Notes: generated from the letters alone by a model not told the origin. Counted from the first letter of the stretch, positions 1-11,209 are shown. The stretch is DNA of 56,768 bases from Zoogloea sp. (GCA_009026175.1 WBTZ01000011.1:1-56768), one strand, 5' to 3'. Translations and numbers: made by a program.

Positions 1-1100
1 TGCTTGTACTGGGAGGGACGGGGCCCCTGACGCTCGGGGGGGCCGTGCTCCAGTGTGGAGTCGCGCTGCTGGCCGGCATGGCCAGCGAGCGGAGTCGCGC
101 CCGAACGCTTGAGCGGCAGTGCCGCCAGTTTGGTGAACAGGCGCTGCGCCAGGCCCAGGACGTTCCCAGGATCGATGGACTCGACAGCCTGTGCGGCAGG
201 GTCCTTCCCTTGTGGCGCGGCGAGGTCGAGGTTGTAAGGGGGCAGACCGAGGATGCGATCACGGGCCTGTCTCGCCGTTTTGCCGATATCTCGCGCCGGG
301 TCGAAGCCTCCGTCCTTGCCACCCGCGGTGCAGGTGAGCAGGACCTGGTGACCCTGCTCAATGCGAGCGAAAGCGAGCTGGACGAGATTGTCGGCGCCCT
401 GCGGCAGGCATTGCAGCACAAGGAGGTGCTGTTGGCCCATGTCGCCGAGCTGGGAGGGGTGACGGCTACCTTGGAGCGGATGGCCGGCGAAGTCGGCGAT
501 CTGGCGAAGCAGACCAATCTGCTGGCCCTCAACGCCGCGATTGAAGCGGCCCGGGCCGGTGAGGCGGGGCGTGGCTTTGCCGTCGTCGCCGATGAGGTGC
601 GGAAGCTCTCCACCGCGTCTGGCGAGATGGGCAGAAAGATTGCCGAGACGGTGAGGACGGTCACCGGAACGATCGGAGAAACGCTTGAGGTTTCCCGTGA
701 CTCGGCCCGAAGCGACGAGCTGCTTGTCAGCACCTCGAGCCAGCAGATCGGACAGGTGGTGCATCGCCTGAGGAGTGCGGCCGCGGCGCTCGTGGATTCG
801 TCGGCAGCGATGGCCAAGGAGGGGCAGGCCGTAGGCGCCGAGATCGGCGACGTGCTGGTCGGATTGCAGTTCCAGGACCGGGTCAGCCAGGTGCTGGCGC
901 ATGTGACGGGTGACATGGCCCGCCTGGAGGAACGCCTGTGCGCGATGCAGGACGATCTGCGCTCGGGGCGGTGCCCGGAGGCGCTGGATGGCGACAGCTG
1001 GACTCGCGAGATGCGCAGGACCTACACCACAGCGGAGCAACACGCCCTGCACGGAAGCGGCAGTGCAGCCCCGGAACCCGCGGGCATCACCTTCTTTTAA
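1..1100 (+). CDS. Methyl-accepting chemotaxis protein, 5' end outside the window
   Basis: The reading frame is open from the first complete codon (base 3), so the N-terminus lies upstream. The first visible residues are hydrophobic and could be the end of a membrane segment. The cytoplasmic signalling tip is clear: [18 protein letters not shown] followed by [14 protein letters not shown], the region that contacts CheA and CheW in all MCPs. The C-terminal arm is short and contains FQDRVSQVL, a motif I associate with MCPs encoded directly before cheY-cheA. It is the first visible gene of the operon; cheY starts 11 bases after its stop. Ligand unknown. Confidence 0.85.
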   Translation, partial: LVLGGTGPLTLGGAVLQCGVALLAGMASERSRARTLERQCRQFGEQALRQAQDVPRIDGLDSLCGRVLPLWRGEVEVVRGQTEDAITGLSRRFADISRRVEASVLATRGAGEQDLVTLLNASESELDEIVGALRQALQHKEVLLAHVAELGGVTATLERMAGEVGDLAKQTNLLALNAAIEAARAGEAGRGFAVVADEVRKLSTASGEMGRKIAETVRTVTGTIGETLEVSRDSARSDELLVSTSSQQIGQVVHRLRSAAAALVDSSAAMAKEGQAVGAEIGDVLVGLQFQDRVSQVLAHVTGDMARLEERLCAMQDDLRSGRCPEALDGDSWTREMRRTYTTAEQHALHGSGSAAPEPAGITFF

Positions 1101-1111
1101 AGGATAGAGAC

Positions 1112-1480
1112 ATGGGAAAGACGATCATGATCGTCGATGACTCCGCCTCCCTGCGGCAAGTCGTCGGTATCGCGCTGAAGGGCGCCGGCTATGAGGTGCT
1201 CGAGGGCTGCGATGGCAAGGATGCCCTGGCCAAGCTTGATGGCCGGAAGGTCCATCTGATCATCAGCGACGTGAACATGCCGAACATGGATGGCATCAGC
1301 TTTGTGAAGGCCCTCAAGCAACTGCCGGCATACCGGTTCACTCCCGTGATCATGCTGACCACCGAGGCCGGTGACGACAAGAAGCGGGAGGGGCAGGCTG
1401 CCGGTGCCAAGGCGTGGGTCGTGAAGCCTTTCCAGCCGCCGCAGATGCTCAATGCCGTCTCCAAGCTGATTCTCCCCTGA
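1112..1480 (+). CDS. cheY: Chemotaxis response regulator CheY
   Basis: A single 122-residue receiver domain with no output domain, so it should act by binding the flagellar motor switch or as a phosphate sink for CheA. The acidic pair is D9/D10 (IVDDS), the phosphoacceptor is D53 (ISDVNMPN), the switch threonine is T83/T84 and the invariant lysine is K105 (VVKPF). The ATG at 1112 is preceded by AAAGGA. An upstream in-frame extension would overlap the preceding gene and carries no domain, so the shorter start was chosen. Confidence 0.93.
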   Translation: MGKTIMIVDDSASLRQVVGIALKGAGYEVLEGCDGKDALAKLDGRKVHLIISDVNMPNMDGISFVKALKQLPAYRFTPVIMLTTEAGDDKKREGQAAGAKAWVVKPFQPPQMLNAVSKLILP

Positions 1481-1510
1481 TCCATCTGTGGCCTGCTGGA
1501 GGAAACACCC

Positions 1511-1825
1511 ATGAACGAATCGGAACAGCCCTGCCTGGCAGTCAGCCGCGTGGCGATCACCGGAGAAATGACGATCTTCACCGCGCGGGACTGGCGTGAC
1601 CGGCTCCTGTCCGCGATTGCCGCGCCTGGCGATGTGGAGCTCGACCTGGGCATGGTCAGCGAAGTGGATGCGGCCGGCATTCAGCTGCTGGTGTCCCTGG
1701 CCCTCGAGGCACGGGCAATGGACCGCGCCCTGCGCCTGGTTGCGGTTGCCGAGCGTGTCAGCGAAGCCTTCGAATTCTGCCGCCTGACCGACTTTTTCCG
1801 GGAGGCGCTGCCAGCGCAGGCCTGA
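1511..1825 (+). CDS. STAS-domain protein (anti-sigma-factor-antagonist-like) in the chemotaxis operon
   Basis: A 104-residue single-domain protein of the STAS/SpoIIAA-like fold (E-L-D-L strand, then VDAAGIQLL helix start). In classic STAS antagonists the residue before the Gly of this loop is a phosphorylatable Ser or Thr; here it is Ala, so control by phosphorylation at that position seems excluded. The start ATG has a strong Shine-Dalgarno (GGAGG). It sits between cheY and cheA, a common place for such genes in betaproteobacterial chemotaxis operons, where it may act as a scaffold or accessory protein. Exact role not known. Confidence 0.8.
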   Translation: MNESEQPCLAVSRVAITGEMTIFTARDWRDRLLSAIAAPGDVELDLGMVSEVDAAGIQLLVSLALEARAMDRALRLVAVAERVSEAFEFCRLTDFFREALPAQA

Positions 1826-1842
1826 TCCAAGGAGCGACGCAC

Positions 1843-4062
1843 ATGAGCATGAACATGGACGATGCACTGCAGACTTTCATCGTCGAAAGCCGCGAGCTGT
1901 TGCAGGCGATGGAGGCTTCACTGCTGGAGATCGGGCAGGGAGGTGACGACACGGAGAGCATCAATGCGGTTTTCCGGGCGGCACATACGATCAAGGGTTC
2001 GGCGGGGCTCTTCTCGCTCGATGCGGTCGTGGCCTTCACCCACGTGGCCGAGAGTGTCCTCGACAGGGTGAGGGCGCAGCGTATTGCCATGGATCCGGCT
2101 CTGGCGCGGCTCTTCCTCGATGTGTGTGACCAGATGGGCGCCCTCGTCGAGAGGGTGGCCTCAGGCCTGGAGGTGGAGGGCGCGCTGCAGGCCCGCAGCG
2201 ATGAACTGGCCCGCCAGCTGAGTCGCCATCTGGAGGGGGGCGCGGCGTTCCCGGTTGCGGGCGACTGGCCTGACGGAGCGCCGGCGCAGGTGGATCCCCC
2301 GGTCTTCGGCCCTGGCTGTGTGGCGAGCGGCCTGTGGCACATCTCTCTGCGTGGCAGCCCCGATCTGCTGCGCTTCGGCCTGGACCCCCTGTCCATCCTG
2401 CGCTATCTGAGCACCTTCGGCCAGATCGTGAGCCTGGAGATGGTGCTGGCGGCTATCCCGCGCCTGACGGAACTTGATCCCGAGACATGCTACATGGGCT
2501 TCGAGTTGAGTTTTGCCAGCAAGGCCGATGCGCAGACCGTCGAGGATGCCTTTGCCTTTGTCCGGGATGACTGCACGGTGAGGCTGATTCCGCCATTCGG
2601 GTCGATCGCCGATTACCGTGCGCTGTTTGCCGACATGCCGGAGGACAACCTGCTGCTGGGGCAGATGTTGCTGCGCTGCGGCTCCTTGACCCAGGAGGAG
2701 CTGGCACAGGCGCTGGCGACCCAGGAGTGGCTGGCGGAGGACGAGGCCGGCCAGGCTCCCGCTCCGCGTCTGGGTGAGGTACTGGTGGATCAGCAGCTGG
2801 TCGAACAGCCCGTCATCGACGCGGCCCTGGAGAGGCAGCTGCAGGTCCGCCAGGCCAAAGGGGCCGAGGCGACCCTGATCCGGGTCGATGCGGCCAAGCT
2901 GGATCAGCTGATCAATCTTGTCGGCGAACTCATCATCGCCGGCGCCGGCGCGCAGCTGGCCGCACGTCGCTTCAAGGCCCCCGCCCTGGTGGAGGCGACC
3001 GCGGTGTTGTCCCGTCTGGTCGAGGATGTACGGGATTCCGCGCTGACCCTGCGCATGGTGCAGATCGGGGCGACCTTCAACCGTTTCCGGCGCGTGGTGA
3101 GGGATGTGGCCACCGAGCTGGGCAAGGACATCCAGCTGGATATCCGTGGAGGTGAAACCGAACTGGACAAGACGATCGTCGAAAAGATCGGCGATCCGCT
3201 CACGCACATCGTCCGGAACGCGCTCGACCACGGCATCGAATCGGCCGCCGATCGGCTTGCGCGTGGCAAGCCCGCACAGGGGAGGCTGATGCTCAACGCC
3301 TTCCACGAGTCAGGCAGCATCGTGATCGAGGTCAGCGATGACGGCGGCGGCCTGAAGAAGGAACGCATCCTCGCCAAGGCGATGGAGCGTGGGCTGGTGG
3401 CTGAGGGGCAGAGCCTGTCCGACAAGGACATCTTCAACCTTGTATTCGAGCCGGGCTTCTCGACTGCGGAGCAGGTCAGCAACCTGTCGGGGCGCGGCGT
3501 CGGGATGGATGTCGTCAAGCGCAACATCCAGGCGCTGCGCGGTACCGTCGATCTGGAGAGCCGCGAGGGGCACGGAACCACCATCCGCATCCGCCTGCCG
3601 CTGACCCTGGCAATCATTGACGGCTTCCTGATCGGTGCCGGCCCTTCCTCTTATGTGGTGCCGCTGGAGCAGGTGGTGGAGTGCATCGAGCTCCCGCCTG
3701 CCGAGCAGCTTGCCTCGGGGGCCAACTATCTGAATCTGCGGGGCGAAGTGCTGCCCTTCATCCGCCTGCGTGATCTCTTCGAGATCCCGGGAGAGCCACC
3801 TCGCCGTGAAAACGTGGTGGTCGTGCAATACGCCGGAGAGCGGGCAGGGCTGGTGGTGGACCAGCTCTTCGGCGAATTCCAGACCGTCATCAAGCCGCTC
3901 GGCAAGGTCTTCAGCCATATCCGCTGCATCGGCGGATCCACCATCCTGGGCAGTGGCGAGGTTGCCCTGATCCTCGACGTTCCCGGTCTGGTGCGGCATG
4001 TGACCGCCAGGGAGGCCGGCCTGTCACGTTCCAGGCATGGCTCGCTCGTCGCGACCGCCTGA
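1843..4062 (+). CDS. cheA: Chemotaxis histidine kinase CheA
   Basis: 739 residues. Order of domains: HPt (1-110) with the phosphorylated histidine H48 in [10 protein letters not shown]; a P2-like region (about 165-260); a linker segment (about 270-325) with [20 protein letters not shown], which resembles MshEN-type helical units; dimerisation helices (about 330-400); ATP-binding domain with N box [18 protein letters not shown] and GRGVGMDV; and a C-terminal CheW-like domain (about 600-735). It phosphorylates CheY and CheB of this operon and docks on the MCP tips through CheW. The start is set by AAGGAG at 1829. All catalytic motifs are intact. Confidence 0.95.
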   Translation: MSMNMDDALQTFIVESRELLQAMEASLLEIGQGGDDTESINAVFRAAHTIKGSAGLFSLDAVVAFTHVAESVLDRVRAQRIAMDPALARLFLDVCDQMGALVERVASGLEVEGALQARSDELARQLSRHLEGGAAFPVAGDWPDGAPAQVDPPVFGPGCVASGLWHISLRGSPDLLRFGLDPLSILRYLSTFGQIVSLEMVLAAIPRLTELDPETCYMGFELSFASKADAQTVEDAFAFVRDDCTVRLIPPFGSIADYRALFADMPEDNLLLGQMLLRCGSLTQEELAQALATQEWLAEDEAGQAPAPRLGEVLVDQQLVEQPVIDAALERQLQVRQAKGAEATLIRVDAAKLDQLINLVGELIIAGAGAQLAARRFKAPALVEATAVLSRLVEDVRDSALTLRMVQIGATFNRFRRVVRDVATELGKDIQLDIRGGETELDKTIVEKIGDPLTHIVRNALDHGIESAADRLARGKPAQGRLMLNAFHESGSIVIEVSDDGGGLKKERILAKAMERGLVAEGQSLSDKDIFNLVFEPGFSTAEQVSNLSGRGVGMDVVKRNIQALRGTVDLESREGHGTTIRIRLPLTLAIIDGFLIGAGPSSYVVPLEQVVECIELPPAEQLASGANYLNLRGEVLPFIRLRDLFEIPGEPPRRENVVVVQYAGERAGLVVDQLFGEFQTVIKPLGKVFSHIRCIGGSTILGSGEVALILDVPGLVRHVTAREAGLSRSRHGSLVATA

Positions 4063-4087
4063 TACCCCTTTTGGAGGAGACAAAATA

Positions 4088-5698
4088 ATGACCGTAATAA
4101 GAAAGATGGTTGTGCTGCTCACCGCGACGGCAGTGGGGATCCTGATCCTGGGCATGACCAGCCTGTTCCAGATGAAGCGCGTCTACGAAGTCACGAACTA
4201 CACGAACGCGAACACCGTTCCGAGCATCCTCGTCATCGATGAAGCCGCTGTTCCGGCGGCGGCCCTGCGGACCCAGGTCTGGCAGCACATGGCGCAAAGC
4301 GATGCGGCCCGGATGGCCGAGATCGAGCAGCGCATCGTGGCCAACCGGCAGAAAGTGAGCGATGCCCTCAAGCGGTACGAGTCGCTGGTGTCGGACGACC
4401 GGGACCGTGCATTGCTGGCGGCGGATCACAAGGCCCTGGCGGACTACGATCAGCTCCGCGAGAAGGTGATGGCCTTGTCACGTGCCAACCGCAACACCGA
4501 GGCCCGCGACCTGTTGATGGACAACCAGGCCTTGCTGGGGCGCATCGCCGAAGCCTTCGATGATCACCGCCAGTACAACGCCGAGCTGGGCAAGCGATCA
4601 GCGGAAGATGCAGCGGCCACCCAGAGCAGCGCGGTATGGCTCGCCGCTGTGATCTCCCTCACCACCCTGGTGAGCGTCATCGGGATCGGGATCGCGAGCA
4701 CCCGTAGCCTGCTGCGGCAGCTCGGTGCCGAGCCTGCCCTGGTTGCGCAGGCCGTACAGCGTATTGCCGGCGGCGACCTGAGGGTGGACATCCCCATCCG
4801 TCCGGGGGACAGCGCCAGCCTGGCTGCCAATCTGAAGGGAATGGTCGAGCGGCTCTCCGGGATCATCGGCGAGGTGCGCAGCACGGCAGATTCGCTCAGC
4901 TCCTCGTCCGAAGAGGTGAGCGCCACGGCGCAGAGCATCTCCCAGGGGGCGACGGAGCAGGCGGCCAGCGTGGAGGAAACCTCCGCTTCGATGGAGCAGA
5001 TGTCCGCTTCTGTCGGGCAGAACAGTGACAACGCCAGGCTCACCGACAGCATGGCGGCCAAAGCGGCGAAGGAGGCGGTGGAGGGCGGCGAGGCGGTGCG
5101 CTCGACGGTCGCGGCCATGAAGAGCATTGCCGACAAGATCGGGATCGTGGACGACATCGCCTACCAGACAAACCTCCTGGCGCTCAATGCGGCGATCGAG
5201 GCCGCCCGTGCCGGCGAACACGGGAAGGGCTTTGCGGTCGTGGCGGCCGAGGTGCGCAAGCTGGCGGAACGGAGCCAGGTGGCGGCCCAGGAAATATCGG
5301 AGACCGCCAGGAGCAGTGTGGCCCTCGCGGAGAAGGCCGGAGACCTGTTCGAGGTCATCATTCCCAGCATCACCAGGACCTCGGATCTGGTGCAGGAGAT
5401 CAGTTCTGCGTCCGAGGAGCAGACATCGGGCGTCGGACAGATCAATGCGGCCATGACTCAGCTGTCCCAGGCCACCCAGCAGAGTGCCTCGGCCTCCGAA
5501 GAGCTGGCGGCCACGGCGGAGGAGATGAGCGCCCAGGCCGAGCAACTGACCAAGACCATGGCCTTCTTCAAGCTGGAGTCCGCGCCCGCGCCCGCGCACG
5601 GGGCAGGCCGGAGCCGGACGGCGCGGGTCGAGCGGCGCAGCAGCGCGCTGGCGAACGCGCCGCTGTTCGAATCGGATTATGTCCAGTTCGAGGGCTGA
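4088..5698 (+). CDS. Methyl-accepting chemotaxis protein (four-helix-bundle sensor type)
   Basis: 536 residues. TM1 is about residues 7-27, a mostly helical periplasmic domain follows (about 28-180, four-helix-bundle type), TM2 is about 182-204, then HAMP and the coiled-coil signalling domain with tip [20 protein letters not shown]. The ATG at 4088 lies behind GGAGGAG. The last residues (DYVQFEG) contain an aromatic-x-x-aromatic tail like the tethering pentapeptide that binds CheR in other receptors. cheW starts 3 bases after the stop. Its signalling region is nearly the same as that of the third MCP of the operon, which suggests duplication. Confidence 0.92.
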   Translation: MTVIRKMVVLLTATAVGILILGMTSLFQMKRVYEVTNYTNANTVPSILVIDEAAVPAAALRTQVWQHMAQSDAARMAEIEQRIVANRQKVSDALKRYESLVSDDRDRALLAADHKALADYDQLREKVMALSRANRNTEARDLLMDNQALLGRIAEAFDDHRQYNAELGKRSAEDAAATQSSAVWLAAVISLTTLVSVIGIGIASTRSLLRQLGAEPALVAQAVQRIAGGDLRVDIPIRPGDSASLAANLKGMVERLSGIIGEVRSTADSLSSSSEEVSATAQSISQGATEQAASVEETSASMEQMSASVGQNSDNARLTDSMAAKAAKEAVEGGEAVRSTVAAMKSIADKIGIVDDIAYQTNLLALNAAIEAARAGEHGKGFAVVAAEVRKLAERSQVAAQEISETARSSVALAEKAGDLFEVIIPSITRTSDLVQEISSASEEQTSGVGQINAAMTQLSQATQQSASASEELAATAEEMSAQAEQLTKTMAFFKLESAPAPAHGAGRSRTARVERRSSALANAPLFESDYVQFEG

Positions 5699-5701
5699 GC
5701 C

Positions 5702-6244
5702 ATGGGCGAGCTGATCAAGACGCCCGCAAGCGGCGCGGGGCTCACTGAGCCCAGGCAGTACCTGACCTTCACCATCGGCGGCGAGATGTTTGCGGTGGAA
5801 ACCCTGAGCGTGAAGGAGATCATCGAATACGGTCAGGTCACCTGCATCCCGATGATGCCCGCGAGCATCCGGGGCGTGATCAACCTTCGTGGTTCGGTGG
5901 TGCCGGTCATCGACCTGAAGGCCCGTTTTGGCGGGCGTCCCACGGAGGCCACGCGGCGTACCTGCATCGTGATCATCGAACTGGATGACGACGAACACCA
6001 GGTGGTCGGGATCGTGGTGGACACCGTGAGTGAGGTTCTGGAGATCCCCGCTGCCGATATCGAGGCACCTCCGGCATTCGGGGCACGTATCCGGGCTGAT
6101 TTCATCCGCGGCATGGGCAAGATCGAGGGACGTTTCGTGATCCTCCTCGATGTTCACGCGGTGCTGTCCACGGACGAGTTGTCCCTGCTGTCGGAGATGG
6201 CCCAGGCCGTGCCTTCCCAGCTCGCGCCGTCGCTTGTCGAGTGA
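5702..6244 (+). CDS. cheW: Chemotaxis coupling protein CheW
   Basis: 180 residues, one CheW domain (about 20-165) with the family's [13 protein letters not shown] start, the RGVINLRG segment and the VPVIDL strand. It links CheA to the receptors. It lies between two receptor genes with almost no gaps, so it should be translated from the same message. A short C-terminal extension has no recognised domain. Confidence 0.94.
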   Translation: MGELIKTPASGAGLTEPRQYLTFTIGGEMFAVETLSVKEIIEYGQVTCIPMMPASIRGVINLRGSVVPVIDLKARFGGRPTEATRRTCIVIIELDDDEHQVVGIVVDTVSEVLEIPAADIEAPPAFGARIRADFIRGMGKIEGRFVILLDVHAVLSTDELSLLSEMAQAVPSQLAPSLVE

Positions 6245-6300
6245 ACCTGCTGCACTGTCAGCACAAGGTGGCTGCGGCCCCTGCCCAAGGAGAGATCATC

Positions 6301-8742
6301 ATGAGCGTAACCCGAAGAATGACACTGCTGGTCCTGCTCGCCCTGCTGGGGGTGCTGGGGCTGGCCATGATCAGCGCAAGCCAGATGAACCGTCTGCTGT
6401 CCATCACGGATGAAAGTGGGGCGCGCAGTCTGCCCGGAGTGCTTGAGGTGGTGAGCAACCGCGAGCAGTTCAGCCGGTTCCAGCTGGCGATGGCAAGGCT
6501 GGCTGCCGGCGAGGAGCCGGCGCGCCTCCCTGAACTCGCCCGGTCACTGGGCGAGGCTGCCAGGGGGCTGCGCAGCGGCCTTGAGAAAGGCGCCGCCGGT
6601 ACCAGCGACGAGCGCAGCCGCCGCTTCTTCGAGGAGGAGCGGGCACTTCTCGGGGAGATGGAACGACGCTTGGCCGAGATCCTCGAGGCTGAGCGCGCTC
6701 ATCGTCGAGGCGAGGTGCAGGAGATCTACCAGGCCACGCAGTCGCTGGGCGGGATGCTGAAGACCCGGCTTGATGATCATCTGGCGCTTGCCGACGGGCT
6801 CGCCAGACAGTCTGCCGATGAGGCCCGGCGGATCCATGACAGCGCGATCCTGTTCCTGGGGGGGACGACTGTTCTGGTGGTGCTCGGCGTGGGCTGCCTG
6901 GGGTTCTTCACGACCCGCGGCCTGATGCGCCTGCTGGGGGGCGAGCCAGGCGCTGCCGTGGAGGTGGCGAACAGAGTGGCGGCCGGTGACCTGAGCACCC
7001 CTATCGTGCTCAAGCCCGGTGACACCGGCAGCCTGATGGTCGCGCTCAAGGGCATGACCCTGGGCCTTCAGCGCCTGATGGACGAAATGAAGCACATGTC
7101 CCTTGAGCACGACCGCGGCGATATTGACGTGGTGATTGACACCTCCGTCCTCCAGGGGGCGTTTGCCGAGGTGGCGCTGGGCGTCAACAGCATGGTGGCA
7201 GGCCACATCGCGGTGAAGAAGAAGGCGATGACTTGCGTGCAGGCGTTCGCCGAGGGCGACTTCGATGCACCCCTGGAGGTGTTTCCAGGGAAGAAGCGCT
7301 TTATCAACGACACCATCGAGCAACTGCGCGGCAATGTCCGCGACTTCATCGCCGAGATGCATCGCATGAGCACCGAACACGACAAGGGCGATATCGATGC
7401 GGTGATCGAGTCCTCCCGTTTCCGTGGCGTCTACCGGACCATGGCCGAGGGCGTCAATGAGATGGTCGGCGGGCACATCGCTGTGAAGAAAAAGGCCATG
7501 GCCTGCATCCGGGCCTTCGGAGAGGGCAATCTCGATGCACCGCTGGAGGTGTTCCCGGGCAAGAAGCGCTTCATCAACGACAACGTGGAGCAGGTCCGCG
7601 CCAACATCAAGGCCTTGATCGCCGACGCCGGCACCCTGGCCCAGGCCGCCACGGCGGGCTGTCTCGATACGCGTGCCGACGCGACACGGCACCAGGGGGA
7701 CTTCCGTCGCATCGTGGAAGGGGTGAATGGCACTCTGGATGCCATTGTCGGGCCCCTGTCCGAGGTCATGACGGTGATCGCCGCCCTCGAGCAGGGTGAT
7801 CTGACCTGCAGTGTGCAGGGCGAGTACCGGGGGCAGCTGGGTGAGCTGAAGGAGGCGCTCAACGGTACTGTGCGCAAGCTGGCCGGCGTGATCGCCGAGG
7901 TCAGGGGGACATCCGACGCAATCAGCAGTTCGTCCGAGGAGGTCAGTGCGACGGCCCAGAGTCTCTCCCAGGGGGCCGGCGAGCAAGCGGCCAGCATCGA
8001 GGAAACCTCCGCGTCCATCGAGCAGATGTCGGCTTCGGTCTGCCAGAACAGTGACAACGCAAAGCTGACCGATGGCATGGCCTCCAAGGCGGTTTCCGAG
8101 GCCCGGGAAGGTGGTGAAGCGGTCCGGTCCACGGTGGAGGCCATGAGGAGCATCGCCGACAAGATCGGCATCGTGGACGACATCGCCTATCAGACCAATC
8201 TGCTGGCCCTCAACGCGGCCATCGAGGCGGCCCGCGCCGGCGAGCACGGCAAGGGCTTCGCGGTGGTGGCGGCGGAGGTCCGCAAACTGGCCGAGCGCAG
8301 CCAGATCGCGGCCCAGGAAATATCCGAGACCGCGAAAGGCAGCGTCGCCCTGGCCGAGCGGGCGGGGGCGCTCCTCGAAGTGATCATTCCGAGCATCAGC
8401 AAGACCTCGGATCTCGTCCAGGAGATCAGCTCCGCCTCTGAAGAGCAGGGCTCGGGGATCAGCCAGATCAACCTGGCCATGGGGCAGTTGTCCCAGTCCA
8501 GCCAGCAGAACGCCTCGGCTTCCGAGGAGCTCGCGGCGACCGCCGAGGAGATGAACGCACAGGCCGAGCTCTTGAACCGGGCGATGGCATATTTCCGGCT
8601 CAATGGGGACGAGCGGCAGGCTCTTGCCGCAAGGGATGCGGCCCGCAGGCGCCCCGGGTTGAAGAAGGATGCCGGGACGCGCGCGCCTGCCAGCAATGGC
8701 TGCCGCGTGCTCGAGGCCGACTATGTCGAATTCGCGGCTTGA
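6301..8742 (+). CDS. Large methyl-accepting chemotaxis protein with duplicated HAMP-like module
   Basis: 813 residues. TM1 is about 9-26 and TM2 about 181-203, followed by a HAMP domain. The linker to the signalling domain contains two consecutive 90-residue copies of a module (about 263-352 and 353-442) and a third, diverged HAMP-like stretch. The signalling tip is [24 protein letters not shown] at 6241 is in frame, but the ATG at 6301 has AAGGAGAG at the right distance and starts directly before the membrane segment, so it was chosen. The tail ADYVEFAA again ends in aromatic-x-x-aromatic, a possible CheR docking site. Confidence 0.92.
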   Translation: MSVTRRMTLLVLLALLGVLGLAMISASQMNRLLSITDESGARSLPGVLEVVSNREQFSRFQLAMARLAAGEEPARLPELARSLGEAARGLRSGLEKGAAGTSDERSRRFFEEERALLGEMERRLAEILEAERAHRRGEVQEIYQATQSLGGMLKTRLDDHLALADGLARQSADEARRIHDSAILFLGGTTVLVVLGVGCLGFFTTRGLMRLLGGEPGAAVEVANRVAAGDLSTPIVLKPGDTGSLMVALKGMTLGLQRLMDEMKHMSLEHDRGDIDVVIDTSVLQGAFAEVALGVNSMVAGHIAVKKKAMTCVQAFAEGDFDAPLEVFPGKKRFINDTIEQLRGNVRDFIAEMHRMSTEHDKGDIDAVIESSRFRGVYRTMAEGVNEMVGGHIAVKKKAMACIRAFGEGNLDAPLEVFPGKKRFINDNVEQVRANIKALIADAGTLAQAATAGCLDTRADATRHQGDFRRIVEGVNGTLDAIVGPLSEVMTVIAALEQGDLTCSVQGEYRGQLGELKEALNGTVRKLAGVIAEVRGTSDAISSSSEEVSATAQSLSQGAGEQAASIEETSASIEQMSASVCQNSDNAKLTDGMASKAVSEAREGGEAVRSTVEAMRSIADKIGIVDDIAYQTNLLALNAAIEAARAGEHGKGFAVVAAEVRKLAERSQIAAQEISETAKGSVALAERAGALLEVIIPSISKTSDLVQEISSASEEQGSGISQINLAMGQLSQSSQQNASASEELAATAEEMNAQAELLNRAMAYFRLNGDERQALAARDAARRRPGLKKDAGTRAPASNGCRVLEADYVEFAA
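7087..7626 (+). repeat. Tandem 270-bp intragenic duplication (90-residue HAMP-like module)
   Basis: Two in-phase copies, 7087-7356 and 7357-7626. Both encode the pattern M-S-x-EHD-x-GDID near the start, then [10 protein letters not shown], then [16 protein letters not shown]. The nucleotide sequence differs at many third positions, so the duplication is not recent, or the copies are kept under selection. Confidence 0.85.
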
Positions 8743-8754
8743 CGGAGCGATATC

Positions 8755-9594
8755 GTGACGACGCTTGCTGCCGACCGGGTCGCGGGGGAGCACGGTCAGC
8801 TCCATGACCGGGAGTTCCGGCTCTTCCGGGATCTGATGTATCGCCATGCCGGAATCAGCCTGTCTGATGCCAAGAAGCAACTGGTCGCGGGGCGCCTCGC
8901 CAAGCGCCTTCGCCACTTGAATCTGCCCAGCTATGGTGACTATTTCCGCCGGCTTCAGGCCGATGGGGGAGAGATGCAGACGGCGGTCGACCTGCTGACC
9001 ACCAACGAAACCTATTTCTTCCGGGAGCCCAAGCACTTCGACTTTCTCCGCGACGGCATCCTGCCAGGCCTGAAGTCGAAGGGGCCGGTCAGGGTGTGGA
9101 GCGGTGCCTGCTCAAGCGGCGAGGAGCCCTACACGCTTGCCATGGTGATGGCCGAGGTCCTGGGCGGACGGCCCTGGGAGATCGTTGCTTCGGATTTGTC
9201 CTCCAGGGTGCTGACCACCGCGCGGGAGGGGCGTTATCCGATCGAGGATGCGGCAGGCATTCCCAGGCCGCTGCTCCGGAAGTACTGCCTCAAGGGGGTC
9301 GGGAGCCAGGAGGGCACATTCATGATCAAGCCGGAATTGAGGGGGCGGATCGAGTTCCGGCAGGTGAATCTCAATGCCAGTCTGCCCGACCTCGGTGTCT
9401 TCGATCTGATCTTCCTGCGCAACGTGATGATCTACTTCGATATCGAGACCAAGCGGCAGGTGGTGCGACGCATTCTGCCCCTGTTGCGGCCAGGGGGGCA
9501 TTTCGTGGTGTCCCACTCGGAGAACCTCAATGGCGTGTCTGATGCGCTGAAGGCGGTGCGACCTTCCGTCTACCGCAAACCTGAGGCCCGATGA
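8755..9594 (+). CDS. cheR: Chemotaxis protein methyltransferase CheR
   Basis: 279 residues. N-terminal all-helical CheR domain (about 20-75) and a C-terminal SAM-binding methyltransferase domain with WSGACSSGEEPYTLAM (SAM loop) and the LRNVMIYFD motif. It methylates glutamates on the MCPs. The GTG start at 8755 has GGAG upstream; there is no better ATG. cheD follows with no gap. Confidence 0.94.
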   Translation: MTTLAADRVAGEHGQLHDREFRLFRDLMYRHAGISLSDAKKQLVAGRLAKRLRHLNLPSYGDYFRRLQADGGEMQTAVDLLTTNETYFFREPKHFDFLRDGILPGLKSKGPVRVWSGACSSGEEPYTLAMVMAEVLGGRPWEIVASDLSSRVLTTAREGRYPIEDAAGIPRPLLRKYCLKGVGSQEGTFMIKPELRGRIEFRQVNLNASLPDLGVFDLIFLRNVMIYFDIETKRQVVRRILPLLRPGGHFVVSHSENLNGVSDALKAVRPSVYRKPEAR

Positions 9595-10098
9595 GTGCTC
9601 CGGCCCGATGACGTGGTGGAAATCTACCTGCGGCCCGGTGAGTTGTATTTCGGAGATCGGCATACGCGTCTCCGTACCGTGCTCGGCTCATGCGTGGCGG
9701 TGGTGTTCTGGCATCCGCGCAAACTGGTCGGAGGCATGTGCCACTACGTCCTGCCCAGTCGCAGCCGTCCCGCTCCTGCTGCGCTGGACGGGCGTTATGG
9801 GGACGAGGCTTTCTGCCTGATGCTGCAGGAGATCCGCGCGGCGCACACTCTGCCCGCGGAATACCGGGTGAGGATGTTCGGTGGGGGGAAGATGTTCCCG
9901 GGCCTGAACTGCAAGCGCACCCCGATCGGCCCCCAGAACGTTGCGGCCGCGCGGGCCCTGATGCGGCAGCACTGTCTGAATTGCATCGGTGCTCACGTTG
10001 AGGGTGTCGGTCACCGTCATCTCCTGTTTGATGTCTGGAGCGGGCGGGTCACCCTTGAGCATGCCGGCCCCCAGGACGGGGAGGCGGTCTGTCGTTGA
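9595..10098 (+). CDS. cheD: Chemoreceptor glutamine deamidase CheD
   Basis: 167 residues. The deamidase signature is present: C33 in LGSCVAV and H50 in [10 protein letters not shown], the catalytic Cys and His of the family. It converts receptor glutamines to glutamates. The GTG start directly abuts the cheR stop (TGA then GTG) and uses GAGG inside the cheR end, so translation is probably coupled. Confidence 0.93.
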   Translation: MLRPDDVVEIYLRPGELYFGDRHTRLRTVLGSCVAVVFWHPRKLVGGMCHYVLPSRSRPAPAALDGRYGDEAFCLMLQEIRAAHTLPAEYRVRMFGGGKMFPGLNCKRTPIGPQNVAAARALMRQHCLNCIGAHVEGVGHRHLLFDVWSGRVTLEHAGPQDGEAVCR

Positions 10099-10112
10099 AC
10101 CAAGGAGTCTCA

Positions 10113-11183
10113 ATGTCCGCAATCAAGGTCATGATCGTCGATGACTCGGCAGTGGTCCGCCAGGTGCTTTCCGCGGCCCTCGATGAAGATCAAGCCATCG
10201 AGGTGATCGGTGCCGCGGTGGATCCGGTCTTCGCACTGGAAAAGATGAAGGTCCGCTGGCCGGATGTGATTGTTCTCGATGTGGAGATGCCGCGCATGGA
10301 CGGCATCACCTTTCTCCGCAAGATCATGGCGGAGCGGCCCACTCCGGTGGTGATCTGCTCGACCCTCACCGAACAGGGCTCAGAGACCGCTCTGCAGGCG
10401 CTGGCCGCCGGAGCGGTGACGGTGGTGGCAAAGCCCAGGATGGGGCTCCGTCAGTTCTTGCTCGACAGCTCCGACGATCTCGTCACTGCAGTGAAGGCTG
10501 CGGCGCGGGCGAATGTGCGCCGTCTTGCAGCCGCGCCGGTGATCGCGCCACCGCCGCGACTGACTGCGGACGCGATGCTGCCCGCCGGCGGTGCCATGGC
10601 ATTGACCACCGAGATGGTGGTGGCCATCGGCACTTCGACGGGCGGCACCCAGGCCCTGGAGGCCATCCTGCGTGCCCTGCCCAGGCTGTGCCCGGGGATC
10701 GTCGTGGTGCAGCACATGCCCGAGAAATTCACCGGGGCCTTTGCCCAGCGTCTGGACTCCCTGTGCGAGGTCTCGGTGCGCGAGGCGCGGCATGGCGACC
10801 GGGTGATGCCAGGCCGGGTGCTGATCGCCCCGGGCGGCAAGCACATGCTGCTCAAGCGCAGCGGTGCCCAGTACATGGTGGATGTCGTCGATGGCCCGCC
10901 CGTGAGCAGGCACCGTCCGTCGGTGGATGTCCTGTTCCGCTCTGCCGCCCGTTTTGCCGGAAAGAACGCCGTGGGCATCATCATGACCGGCATGGGGGAT
11001 GACGGCGCCCGCGGTCTGAAGGAGATGCGTGATGCAGGCGCCTGGACCCTGGCCCAGGATGAGGCGAGCTGCGTGGTCTATGGCATGCCCAAGGAGGCTG
11101 TGAAGATGGGGGGCGTGGACCGGGTGCTGCCTCTCAAGGACATCCCGGCCGCCATTCTAGGCCGGGGCAGCAGGCGGGCCTGA
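10113..11183 (+). CDS. cheB: Chemotaxis-specific protein-glutamate methylesterase CheB
   Basis: 356 residues. Receiver domain (1-120; D10/D11, phosphoacceptor D56 in [11 protein letters not shown]) joined by a linker to the methylesterase domain (about 165-350). The catalytic triad is S175 (IGTSTGG), H201 (VVQHMP) and D297 (GMGDDGA). It removes methyl groups from receptors when phosphorylated by CheA. AAGGAG at 10102 supports the ATG at 10113 over an in-frame upstream TTG. It is the last gene of the operon. Confidence 0.95.
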   Translation: MSAIKVMIVDDSAVVRQVLSAALDEDQAIEVIGAAVDPVFALEKMKVRWPDVIVLDVEMPRMDGITFLRKIMAERPTPVVICSTLTEQGSETALQALAAGAVTVVAKPRMGLRQFLLDSSDDLVTAVKAAARANVRRLAAAPVIAPPPRLTADAMLPAGGAMALTTEMVVAIGTSTGGTQALEAILRALPRLCPGIVVVQHMPEKFTGAFAQRLDSLCEVSVREARHGDRVMPGRVLIAPGGKHMLLKRSGAQYMVDVVDGPPVSRHRPSVDVLFRSAARFAGKNAVGIIMTGMGDDGARGLKEMRDAGAWTLAQDEASCVVYGMPKEAVKMGGVDRVLPLKDIPAAILGRGSRRA

Positions 11184-11209
11184 CCCGGTCACCTCCCGGC
11201 AGGGGCGAT

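Noticed and set aside
6544-9036. An 830-residue open frame on the minus strand opposite the third MCP and cheR
   Set aside because: A shadow of real genes in a GC-rich genome; no ribosome site and no recognisable motif.
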